Translations under genes and position numbers: made by a program | Shown: positions 47,774 through 56,800 of the stretch, piece after piece | Layout: every line of letters starts with the position of its first letter | How positions within the stretch are numbered: position 1 is the first letter of the stretch | DNA from: Deltaproteobacteria bacterium | Lineage (GTDB): Bacteria; Desulfobacterota; Desulfarculia; Adiutricales; Adiutricaceae | Direction: 5' to 3' | DNA: 64,000 bases | Assembly: GCA_031264185.1 (NCBI GenBank) | Contig: JAISEL010000080.1 | Coordinates: forward strand, 1-64,000 | Notes under the pieces: model-generated | What the model was told of the DNA's origin: nothing | Database searches by the model: none | The model's input: the letters and a program-made list of their open reading frames with translations, nothing else

Positions 47774-48540
47774 TTCTATACAGCTGGAATGTTAACGGCT
47801 TAAGAGCTGTCTGTAAAAAGCCAGGGTTCTGGGAATTTTTTAATCAGCCGCAAATTGATGTTTTGGCTCTTCAGGAAACCCGGGCCGCACCTGAACAGTT
47901 AAGCCCTGAACTTTTGACTCCCTCGGGTTATACCTCTTTTTTTAGCAGCCACCTGACCAAAAAAGGCTACTCTGGAGTGGGTATCTACAGCCGGACCGAG
48001 CCTATAAGCGTCAGCCGGGAACTGCCGGTCATAAAGTATGCGCAGGAAGGGCGTCTGCTCCACGCCGAGTACCCGCAGTTCCATTTTTTAAACATTTATT
48101 TCCCCAACGGTCAGAGCGGCGAGGAGCGGCTTAAATTTAAGCTGGATTATTACGAGGCATTTTTAAAATACTGCCAGGAATTAAGAAAAACCCGGCCGGT
48201 AGTCGTCTGCGGGGACTTTAATACGGCCCATCGGCCCATTGATCTGGCCCGGCCCGAGGAAAACGAAGATTATTCCGGATTTCTGCCCGAGGAGCGAGCC
48301 TTTTTGGACCGGCTTATTGAGTCCGGCTATCTGGATACATTCCGGGTTTTAAACGGTGATATTAAAGACCAGTATTCCTGGTGGTCGTTTAAAGACGGCG
48401 GACGGCGGCGGAATATTGGCTGGCGGATCGATTATTTCTTTACCTCCGAGGAGCTTAAGCCAAATCTTGTCCGCGCCTGGTTGGAACCGAAGATGACCGG
48501 CTCCGATCATTGTCCGGTTGGTTTGGAACTTGAGTTTTAG
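47770..48540 (+). CDS. xth: Exodeoxyribonuclease III (AP endonuclease)
   Basis: This 256-residue Mg-dependent enzyme cleaves at abasic sites in base excision repair. Motifs are YSWNVNGLRAV, LALQETRA (metal-binding Glu), GYSGVGIYSR, VVCGDFNTAH (catalytic Asp-Asn) and GSDHCPV (catalytic Asp-His) near the end. The start overlaps the recD2 stop by four bases (ATGA), so trmB-recD2-xth form one coupled transcription unit. Confidence 0.96.
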   Translation: MILYSWNVNGLRAVCKKPGFWEFFNQPQIDVLALQETRAAPEQLSPELLTPSGYTSFFSSHLTKKGYSGVGIYSRTEPISVSRELPVIKYAQEGRLLHAEYPQFHFLNIYFPNGQSGEERLKFKLDYYEAFLKYCQELRKTRPVVVCGDFNTAHRPIDLARPEENEDYSGFLPEERAFLDRLIESGYLDTFRVLNGDIKDQYSWWSFKDGGRRRNIGWRIDYFFTSEELKPNLVRAWLEPKMTGSDHCPVGLELEF

Positions 48541-48699
48541 GCAATTTTTGGTCAAATACGGTCTTTTGGCCTTCATGTCCGGTCTTTTTGGTTTGGGCCA
48601 AGTAAATATATTTTAGCTTTTATTATAGTTTTTGTCTGTAAAAAAGAACAATAAATATAATTTTAGGTTTATTAGTATTGCCTCAAAGTGAGGGATCTT

Positions 48700-49560
48700 A
48701 TGCCGGATAAAGATAGCTTCATTCAGCAGGCCCTGGAATTACTTAAATTTCTCAGTCAGGGAGACGAAATCGACCGGCCGGAAAAAACCAGAGCCAGGTT
48801 TCTTTTGGCTGAGGCTTATTTATCGGGATTGGCGGAAAAAGAAAGTGATCAAAATATCTTGGAACTTTTGGAAAAGTCGGCGGAAGGAGGTTTTCCTTCG
48901 GCCCAGCTGATTATGGGCGATTTCTATTTTGAAGGCCGTCTGGTTCCATTGGATTACAAAAAAGCTGCTCAGTATTACAGGTCGGCCGCCCAGGCCGGTC
49001 TGGCCGAGGCTCAGTCGAAAATGGGCCATCTCCATAAGTCCGGTCTGGGAGTGGCGGAAGATTACGCCCAGGCTGTCCAATGGTATCTTTTGGCGGCCGA
49101 AAAAGAGGATTTAAGCGCTATGGTTAATCTGGCCCATTTCTACTTTAACGGTCTGGGAGTTGATATGGATACTGAAAAAGCTGTCCAATACTACCTGAAA
49201 GCTGCCGAAATGGGTGATTCTGACAGTCAAACCGCAGTCGGAGTCTTGTACTCCATCGGCCAGGGTGTGACTCAGAATCTTGGTCTGGCCGTCTATTGGT
49301 GGGAAAAAGCTGTGGCTCAGGGCCATATGGGAGCCGAAAACTACTTGCAGTCTTTAGTCGAGGCCAAGCTGATTACGGAGAGAAAACAGGCTAAAACCTC
49401 TAAAGCTCCTAAACCCAAAGAGCCCAAGGAACCTAAAGCGTCTTCGGCGGCCAAAAAACCCCCAAGGTCAAAAACAAATGAGGCTGACAAACCTAAAACA
49501 ACCCGGACGAGAAAACTTAAACCTGTTCCCGAACTGGCCGAACTCCGGCCGGAGCGGTAA
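48700..49560 (+). CDS. Sel1-like repeat protein with a basic tail
   Basis: This 286-residue protein has about five Sel1-like repeats (AQLIMGDFYFEGRLVPLD, AQSKMGHLHKSGLGVAED, AMVNLAHFYFNGLGVDMD, SQTAVGVLYSIGQGVTQN) from about residue 60 to 220. A Lys/Pro/Ala-rich disordered tail follows (about 225-286). The tail may bind nucleic acid or a membrane surface. A GTG at 48688 is in frame, but the GAGGG site favours ATG 48700. A MITE-like element sits two bases after the stop. Confidence 0.85.
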   Translation: MPDKDSFIQQALELLKFLSQGDEIDRPEKTRARFLLAEAYLSGLAEKESDQNILELLEKSAEGGFPSAQLIMGDFYFEGRLVPLDYKKAAQYYRSAAQAGLAEAQSKMGHLHKSGLGVAEDYAQAVQWYLLAAEKEDLSAMVNLAHFYFNGLGVDMDTEKAVQYYLKAAEMGDSDSQTAVGVLYSIGQGVTQNLGLAVYWWEKAVAQGHMGAENYLQSLVEAKLITERKQAKTSKAPKPKEPKEPKASSAAKKPPRSKTNEADKPKTTRTRKLKPVPELAELRPER

Positions 49561-49562
49561 TA

Positions 49563-49740
49563 TTAACCCGGCGGATAATTATGATAGATCAAATATTCCT
49601 CATTATTTGTAGATGATCACGGTATAATAATGCTTTAGCCGTACTACAAGTAAACTATATAAATTGCATAATTTTTGAGTATGCTAAAGACTGAAGAAAC
49701 AAAGGATAAACTCTTTTATCATAATTATCCGCCGGGGTAA
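49563..49740. mobile_element. MITE-like element, copy 3 (178 bp)
   Basis: The left end TTAACCCGGCGGATAATT and the inverted right end match over about 24 bases (AATTATCCGCCGGGGTAA at the right). TA is duplicated at 49561-49562 and 49741-49742. The interior is longer than in the other copies and AT rich, without a reading frame. It begins two bases after the Sel1-gene stop and could form a large hairpin in that transcript. Confidence 0.88.
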
Positions 49741-49742
49741 TA

Positions 49743-50893
49743 AGCAGGAGACTAATCAAAAAAAGATTATTTTCCTGTTCTTTTAATATTTAAATTCTCC
49801 GGCCGGACTGATTAACCGTAGAAAATAAAGCCATATGGACTAAAATGCTGACAACTTAAGGCTTTGTGCCTTAAACATAAGTTTCTGACTAGCAATCATT
49901 TCCAGCTAAAGCCAGACAGCTTGAAAGAGTTCTGGCCTGACCGAGGATAGCGGTAACCAGTCAGCAAAGGTTGTTGTCGTATGTTTAGACCGGTGGTGGG
50001 TGCTTTAAAAGCTTCGCCATATTGAAGTCAAGTTAAGACAAGCTAATGGTCGGCCAGAAACGGCCCATGATTCAAGCCTTAAGGGGATTATTAAAGGCTT
50101 CGTATATTGGTTTTCGTTACTGATAAGCATATGTATTTCTGACCGGCTGATGTTATTAAATAGTCTTAAGGTCAGGAGCAAGTCTGAGCTGTTAGTCAAA
50201 AAGGAACAGGATTTATTCTAAATTGTTTTCAGGATCGCGGTAATGTTAAATAACAGCAATGAAGGAACTTAATGGCTAGAAAACTCTTTTTTCCCTCAGA
50301 AACGTTGGCTATAACTGGCGATTAAAATGATAACCACATTAATGATCAGGAATATAGCGCCAGCATTACTGTCTTAAATTACTGCTGCTTTAAAAGCAAA
50401 AGCGACTTGTAATTAGAATATTTTCCCCGTTAACCAGGGGGGCCGGCGGCGCTGGCCAGAATACCGACGGGAAGCTCCTGGGAACTGTCGGTCTGGTACC
50501 CGGTGGACGAAGTCCGCGATTGGTCCGTCCTGAGCCGGCTGTTAAGGTGGCGGTGACTGAGCGCTGGCACCAAATCCAATGATATATCATACCAAAACAA
50601 TAACTCAATAGAGCGTAAAATATATTGATAGATAATATTTTAAACTATATTTATAATAATTTATGCCAATTCTGACTGTCTTAAATGAGATGGCTCATAA
50701 ATAAGTCTCGGAAAAACTGACCAGAATTAAAATTTGGTTTTTTATCCGGTAGAGTATTGTGGAGAGGTTAGTTTTAGTCTGCAACCGGTCTTTCTGGTCT
50801 TTGGCCGTCAGTTTAAAGCCCACGCTCTGACCGACTATTTTTCTGAATCAGCCAGTTGGTCATTTAGATCAATGCGGCTTAAACGCGCAGGCT
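49743..50893. other. Spacer, no convincing gene
   Basis: About 1.15 kb without a supported gene. A G+C-rich patch at about 50425-50580 inside AT-rich DNA reads SWELSVWYPVDEVRDWSVL in one plus frame and may be a gene fragment. The rest shows nothing I recognise. Confidence 0.45.
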
Positions 50894-51214
50894 ATGACAA
50901 AAATTCTTTTTTTCATTTTATGTCTTCTAATTGCCGCCGTTCCGTGGCCTGAACACCCGGCTTGGGCTGAGAAAAAATATCTGACCTCGAAAACCGGCCA
51001 GATCCAGTGCCCCAAAGAGCCCTTAGGCGGCATTTCTGCAGATCGGTCAGGTCAAATCAAATGCGGACGGGGAACATGCCTGACTGACAAATCAGGCACG
51101 GTCAGGTGTTCTTCCGTTTCAGGTGGCGGGGCCGGGATAAATTCAGCCGGGGAAATCAAGTGCGAAGGCGGGTGCTCCTTTGGCAGCGTCTCTGAGTGTC
51201 TGACTCTGTACTGA
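50894..51214 (+). CDS. Small secreted protein with Gly-x-Ile-x-Cys repeats
   Basis: This 106-residue protein has a signal peptide (about 1-25, ending HPAWAEK). The mature part has four similar units: TGQIQC, SGQIKCGRGTC, SGTVRCSS and AGEIKCEGGC, spaced 14-20 residues apart and separated by Gly-rich turns. Six or more Cys in about 80 residues suggest disulfides or metal binding in the periplasm. It lies 360 bases upstream of nikK on the same strand, but a terminator-like hairpin separates them. No family is recognised. Confidence 0.6.
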   Translation: MTKILFFILCLLIAAVPWPEHPAWAEKKYLTSKTGQIQCPKEPLGGISADRSGQIKCGRGTCLTDKSGTVRCSSVSGGGAGINSAGEIKCEGGCSFGSVSECLTLY

Positions 51215-51450
51215 GCCTAGCGGCCGGAACAGTAAAAAGAAAGATAATCATTGCCTTTATGGTTGGCTGCCATTTTTTATCACAAAATGGCCCGGCAGTC
51301 CGGTAATTTTTAAGAAACAGAAATGGGACTGAATATTCAGAGCTAAAAGGGAAAAAAGACTTGACTTAAGCCGGTGCTTTTGATAGTTTAATTTTATAGT
51401 TTCCACGAAGGCGACTGTTATTCATCAGAAGATGAGAAACATTTTTTGAT

Positions 51451-51483
51451 TTATTGATTAAAATTATATTATTTTAGTCATAA
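51451..51483. promoter_or_regulatory. Long AT-rich inverted repeat upstream of nikKLM
   Basis: TTATTGATTAAAAT (51451-51464) and ATTTTAGTCATAA (51471-51483) are near-perfect inverted repeats (one mismatch and one extra base). This is the size of a dimeric repressor site. A metal regulator such as NikR or Fur is plausible from context only. Confidence 0.4.
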
Positions 51484-51512
51484 TTTAATTACAATAAGAT
51501 ACAGGTCACGAA

Positions 51513-51552
51513 GGCCGCGAAGTGCTGTCTGGCGCTTTGAGCGGCTTTTTTG
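51513..51552 (+). terminator. Intrinsic terminator just upstream of nikK
   Basis: GCCGC (51514-51518) pairs with GCGGC (51541-51545), with an inner AAGTGC/GCGCTT stem, followed by six T residues. It ends only 23 bases before the nikK start, so it may act as an attenuator in the nikK leader. Confidence 0.7.
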
Positions 51553-51574
51553 TTTTTGTCTTCGGAGGAACTTG

Positions 51575-52369
51575 ATGAAAAAGTCTTTTTTTCTTCTGGC
51601 GGTTTTAGTGATTCTGGCTCCTGTGCCCGCCTGGGCTCATTTCGGTATGCTGATTCCTTCGGTGCCCACAGTCATGGATTCCAAAGATTCCACCGTAACT
51701 ATGGACGCTAAATTTTGGCATCCTTTTGAAAATAACGGCATGGATCTGGTAAAACCCAAAAGTTTCCAGGTATACCAGGGCGATCAGGCCGCTGACCTTC
51801 TGCCTTCCTTAAAAGAAACCAAGCTGGGCGACCATACGACCTGGCGCCTTTCTTACAAGATAGAACGCCCGGGTCTATATAAGTTTGTCATGGAGCCGGA
51901 GCCCTACTGGGAACCGGCCGAAGATTGTTTTATTGTCCACTACACCAAAGTCTATGTGGACGCTTTCGGCGACGACGATGGCTGGAATGAGCCCACCCCC
52001 GGCCTTAAAACCGAGATTGTGCCTTTAATAAAGCCCGGCGGTCTTTACGCCGGTAATACATTTGTCGGCAGAGTCTTACTGGACGGTCAGTCGGCTAAAA
52101 ATTCCGAAGTTGAAATTGAGTGGTACCCGGGTCCCGGTAAAGCCGGTCAGGCTCCTTACGAGAGTATGGTGCCCCAGACCGTTATGACCGACGAACAGGG
52201 CCTTTTCTTCTACACGCCGCCGACTGAGGGCTGGTGGGGTTTTGCCGGTCTGAACACGGCCGATTATAAGCTGCCTCAGGAAGGTCAGCAAAAGGATGTG
52301 GAGTTGGGGGCTGTACTCTGGCTGTATTTCCATAAGTTCCGGGATGCGACAGCCGGTTCGGCTGAGTAA
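51575..52369 (+). CDS. nikK: NikK-like periplasmic DUF4198 nickel-uptake protein
   Basis: This 264-residue protein has a signal peptide ending PAWAHFG, leaving His at the mature N-terminus. The mature protein is DUF4198-like: HFGMLIPS at the start, [12 protein letters not shown] near residue 50, and [20 protein letters not shown] near residue 215 (a carboxypeptidase-regulatory-like fold). DUF4198 proteins accompany nickel ECF transporters in sulfate reducers. GGAGGAA lies five bases before ATG 51575. It is followed by nikL and nikM. Confidence 0.82.
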   Translation: MKKSFFLLAVLVILAPVPAWAHFGMLIPSVPTVMDSKDSTVTMDAKFWHPFENNGMDLVKPKSFQVYQGDQAADLLPSLKETKLGDHTTWRLSYKIERPGLYKFVMEPEPYWEPAEDCFIVHYTKVYVDAFGDDDGWNEPTPGLKTEIVPLIKPGGLYAGNTFVGRVLLDGQSAKNSEVEIEWYPGPGKAGQAPYESMVPQTVMTDEQGLFFYTPPTEGWWGFAGLNTADYKLPQEGQQKDVELGAVLWLYFHKFRDATAGSAE

Positions 52370-52385
52370 AGTCGGTCAAAACCTT

Positions 52386-53051
52386 ATGAACAGGCTGATT
52401 TTGTTACTGATTCCTGTTTTGGGTATTGGCTTTCTGGCCGGGTCCCTTATTTGTCCAAACGAGGCCGGAGCCCACGGGGTTTATATTTTTGGCTGGGGAG
52501 AAGGCGGTCAGATCTGTACCGACAGCTACTTTTCCCGCAAAAGTAAAGTTCAGGGCGGTACTGTCCGGATAAAAGATGAGTCCGGGGCGGTTTTGGCTGA
52601 GGGCTTGACCGATGATCAGGGGGAAATATGTTTCCCCAGACCCAAAACCGCAGGCGATCTTCTTTTGGAAGTTGAAGCCGGTGAAGGGCATCGGGCCGAG
52701 TTTACCTTAAGAGCCGGCGAACTCCCGCCGCTGGAAGAGTCTTCGGCGCCGATCCATAACCTTTCTCAGGCCGTTCAGACTCCGGGCGAAACTGACGGGG
52801 GATCTAACGATTCGGCTTCTGCGCTGAGTTCCGGCGGCCCCGATACGGCCCTTTTAGAGGAAAAAATTAAAGGGATTGTCCGGGAAGAACTGAAAAATCA
52901 GTTAAGCCCTTTAAATCGGCTTTTAGCCGAAAACCGGCTTTCCGTTTCATCGCCTCCGACATTCAGGGATATATTCGGAGGGTTGGGCTGGCTTGCGGGC
53001 GTTTTCGGACTGGCTTTTTGGATAACCGGCCGCAAGCGCCAAAAATCCTGA
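52386..53051 (+). CDS. nikL: NikL-like membrane-anchored accessory protein
   Basis: This 221-residue protein has an N-terminal signal segment (to about residue 28, ending GAHGVYIFGWGEGGQICTD), a small beta-rich domain (VRIKDESGAVLAEGLTDDQG), a Ser/Gly-rich linker, a short helical region and a C-terminal membrane helix followed by GRKRQKS. This arrangement is that of NikL, which supports nickel-specific ECF transport. The start at 52386 lies 16 bases after nikK; a longer in-frame extension to 52296 overlaps nikK and is rejected. Confidence 0.78.
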   Translation: MNRLILLLIPVLGIGFLAGSLICPNEAGAHGVYIFGWGEGGQICTDSYFSRKSKVQGGTVRIKDESGAVLAEGLTDDQGEICFPRPKTAGDLLLEVEAGEGHRAEFTLRAGELPPLEESSAPIHNLSQAVQTPGETDGGSNDSASALSSGGPDTALLEEKIKGIVREELKNQLSPLNRLLAENRLSVSSPPTFRDIFGGLGWLAGVFGLAFWITGRKRQKS

Positions 53052-53102
53052 TATACAGGTCTCTATTCGTTCTGATATTTTTCCTTAAGTTAAGGAGCAA
53101 CC

Positions 53103-53711
53103 ATGCATATTTCTGAAGGTGTCCTCTCGTTACCGGTTTTGGTTGCCGGAGGCGCCCTGACTCTAGGCGGTCTTTACCTGGGTCTTAAGTCCGTTAAAGA
53201 CGAAGACATGCCCAAAGCGGCTGTTTTATCGGCTGTCTTTTTTACAGCCTCCTTAATTCATTTCAATATTGGTCCCAGTTCAACCCATCTGGTCATGAGC
53301 GGCTTAATTGGCTTGATTATGGGTTGGGCCGCTTTTCCGGTCATCTTTCTGGGGCTTTTGTTGCAGGGCTTGCTCTTCAGCTTCGGAGGGCTGACGACTT
53401 TAGGGCTTAATACTTTCAACATGGCCGCTCCGGCTGTTCTGGTGTCTTTGATTTTCATCCGACTCGTCAGCTGCTCTAACGCCACTGCGGCTTCGGTGGC
53501 CGGTTTTTTGACCGGCAGTCTGCCTATTTTGATTTCCGCCTTTTTAGTCGGATTGTCCCTGACCCTGTCCGGAGATCAGTTCCTCACAGTGGCCTGGGCT
53601 GTTTTTCTGTCAAATTTGCCGATAGTGGTCATGGAAGGCTTGGTCTGTATGTTCTGCGTCCAGTTCCTCCGGAAGGTCAGACCGGCCATTTTAAAGCATC
53701 AGACGGCCTGA
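53103..53711 (+). CDS. nikM: NikM/CbiM-like nickel or cobalt substrate-specific component
   Basis: This 202-residue membrane protein begins Met-His-Ile (MHISEGVLS). In CbiM/NikM the N-terminal amine and His2 bind the metal with a later His, here probably within GPSSTHLVMSG near residue 58. It has about six helices (LLLQGLLFSFGGLTTLGLNT near residue 90). A clear ribosome site (TAAGGAG) precedes it. The usual partner genes for the T and A components (nikQ, nikO) are missing; a terminator follows directly, so the energising parts must be encoded elsewhere or be absent. Confidence 0.88.
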   Translation: MHISEGVLSLPVLVAGGALTLGGLYLGLKSVKDEDMPKAAVLSAVFFTASLIHFNIGPSSTHLVMSGLIGLIMGWAAFPVIFLGLLLQGLLFSFGGLTTLGLNTFNMAAPAVLVSLIFIRLVSCSNATAASVAGFLTGSLPILISAFLVGLSLTLSGDQFLTVAWAVFLSNLPIVVMEGLVCMFCVQFLRKVRPAILKHQTA

Positions 53712-53742
53712 TTTGAGTCGGCCTTTTCTGCAGATGACACGG

Positions 53743-53776
53743 AAAAGCCCGGCTCCAAAAGAATCGGGCTTTTAAT
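53743..53776. terminator. Intrinsic terminator after nikM
   Basis: AAAAGCCCG (53743-53751) pairs with CGGGCTTTT (53765-53773) and is followed by AATTTT. The flanking A-run allows it to act also on the minus-strand aas gene ending at 53806. Confidence 0.75.
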
Positions 53777-53805
53777 TTTAAGTCCCGGCCGAAGAAAAGT
53801 TCGGC

Positions 53806-56800
53806 CTAATTGTCTATTCTCCGCTTCAGGGCCTCTTCGGCCGTCTGGGTCAGCTTCATCAGATCGATTTTGCCTAAGGGGTTCAGGGGAATGTCCGGCA
53901 GGGTCAAATACACTTTCGGACAGCTCAGTTCGCTTAGGCCTTTATCTCTGACAGCCTGCCTCAAGGCGGACAGATCAGGGGAGTGGCTTTTGGAGATCAG
54001 AATAAGTTTTTCCCCTTTGGCCTCATCCGGGAAAGACAAAACAGCCGTTTTTTCCGAGGGCCACAGTTGGGCGGCTATATCTTCAATCGCTCCTAAAGAG
54101 ATCATCTCGCCGCTTATTTTGGCAAACCGCTTATAGCGTCCTTTAATCCAGACAAATCCGTCATCGTCAATTTCCACAATATCCCCGGTGTTGTACCAAC
54201 CGTCGGTCAGAGGCGCAATAACTCCGGGGTTTGTGGCTCGTATGTAACCCATCATAATGTTTGGGCCTCTGACCTCGAGACAGCCTCCGGAAGCCAGACC
54301 AGGAACCGGTTTTAACCGGTATTCAAGGCCGGGAAGAAGACGGCCGACCGAACCGTCCCGAACGCGCATGGGTGTTCCCACAGCCAGAATAGGCGACGCT
54401 TCCGTCACCCCGTAGCCTTCAAAAAGCCTTAAGTTTAAATGGTGAAAGTAATACTCCATGGTCCGGGGCTGAACTTTTTCGGCTCCTAACAAGACAAATT
54501 TAGCTGTATGAAAATCATAGGAATGGGCATTGCGGGACCAGGCTGAGGCAAAAGTGTCGCTGCCTATTATGATAGAAGCTTTGGTGTCGTAAATAAGCTC
54601 GGGCACGATTTTTACGTGGAGCGGGCTCAGGTAGCTAAAGGACCGAATACCCAGAATCAGCGGCAGGATACAGCCGACATTAAGTCCGAAAGCGTGGAAA
54701 GCCGGCATGGAGTTGAACAGGATGTCATCGATATTTACTTCCACTACGCTTTTGGCCTGCAGGATGTTGGCTAAAAGGTTCTGATGGCTTAAAGCCACCC
54801 CTTTGGGATGATCCTCGGAGCCGGAAGTGAAGACAACTGTGGCCGGAGTGTCGGCCGGGGCCGGTTGGCCTGACCACAGAAGGCCGGTAATTTTGTCCCA
54901 GAGCGAGGGTTTCAAGTCTTCTAAAATGACGAACTGCAATTTCATCTCTTCCAAAAGCCAGTTATGGGTCGTGGCTTTTAAAAATTTAGATGAGGTCACT
55001 AAAGTTTTGACTTCAGCCGTTTCTATGGCTGATTTTAAATGGCCACGCCCCTGAGTATAGTTCAGGATAACCGGAACCCGCCCTCCGGCCCACAGACCGA
55101 ATATGACGGCCGTTAAGGGTACAGTGTTGGGCAGCAGGACCCCGACTTTTTCTTTGGGCCCTGTTTTTTTGGCCAGGAAACGGCCTATTATCCGGGACAT
55201 TTTGATTAAAGTCCCGTAAGAGACGGGCTTACGGTTCAAATCCTCAATAATAAGCCTTTTGGGTCCGAAGTTTTTGGCCGCGGTCAGTAAGGCCTTCCAG
55301 AGGTTTTGGCGGTAATCCTGGGCTTGAAATTTCGCCTGAACCAGAGTTTCGTAAATTTCCTCGGCCAGTCTTTTCCTGAATGCCTGTTTCCTCTCCCCTG
55401 GTCTGAGATCATAGCCCAGCACCCTGGCCGGAAAAATCGTCATGGAGACATCGAAGCGGCGGGGCCGGTTGCGGAAGATCTTTCTCAGACGGCCGAACCA
55501 GGAGTACTGGGGGCCTTCAAAGATGATCGGCATAATCGGCATCCGGCATTTGGCGGCAATAAGCCCCGGGCCTTCATGAATTTTCATGACAGAGTCGGTG
55601 GTGGTCATGCGGCCTTCGGGAAAAATGACCAGAGTCTGACCGTCGGTCACGGCGTTAATCAGATCCCGGGTACTCATAGGGGATCCCGGATTAATGGGTA
55701 TCGTTTCAAAGAAACTGGTAAAGATCTTTACCCACCAGACTTTGGACCAGTTGGTGTCGATGGCAAACGTCAGACGCCGGGGGATATAGGCCACCAGCAG
55801 GGCCACATCAAAAAATGAGGTGTGGTTGGGGGTGAGGATGATTTTTTTATCGCCTAGTGCATCGAAATTCTCTAAACCTTTTATTTTAGGCCTGTAAATG
55901 GCCCACATAATAAATCTGGCCATGGTAATAAGGGTGGATTCGGGCAGAAAAAGTAAAGTCATGACTGTGACAATCAGGGCCGAAACAGTCACCATCATAA
56001 AAACTTGGGCTATGGACATGTTCAGTTTGATCATCAGCATAACCAATAAGCTGCCGGTGACGATAAAAATAGAATTAATAATATTATTGGCCGCTATGAC
56101 TCGGGCTCGCTGATTGCTTTTGGCCGAGTGCTGGATTAAGGCGTTTAAAGGGACCACAAAAAGGCCGCCGGCGACACTGACGGCTAAGGCGCACAGAGCC
56201 AGGCGGACGTAAGGCCATTTGGTCAGAAAGACAGTCAGAGTGACCTGCCCTGGTTCAGCCAACGGCAGCGCGGCTGAGGACCAGGCCAGAAGGGCCATAA
56301 ATAAGGTCAGAAAGACCGAAGTTATGGGCACCAAAACAGCCGTAATCCGGCCTTGGTTCAAAGTCTGGACCAAAAGAGAGCCAACGGCCACACCTACGGC
56401 AAACATGGTGACCATAAAGGTATTGACGGCCGGAGTGGCCCCCATGACTGTATTTGTCAGGACCGGCAGTTGAGTCAGAATAATACTGCCCATGGACCAG
56501 AACCAGCTGATGGCCAGAATGGAAAGCCAGATTTTTCTTTGGTCACGGACAGATTTTATGATGGCGTAAGTTGAACGCCAGATTAAAGGATCAATTTTTA
56601 AGAAACTGTCGCCCAGCTCCGAGGTCGGCTGCTTAAAAGCCAGATAGACTCCCAAAGCGGCGGCCAAGACTAAAGTTATTGGCAGGAGAATCGCCAAACC
56701 GCCGGTCTGGGTGACCGCAAAAGACCCGGCCATGGTGCCCAGAATAATGGCAATAAATGTCGAACCGCTGACCAGGCCGTTTCCGGCCAAAAGCTCTTTG

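Noticed and set aside
50390-50952. Open frames before the Cys-repeat gene
   Set aside because: No ribosome sites, no signal peptide or domain; one overlaps the true gene in another frame.
51215-51574. NiCo (czcD) riboswitch in the nikK leader
   Set aside because: I could not find the conserved junction sequences of that class; only an inverted repeat and a terminator are visible.
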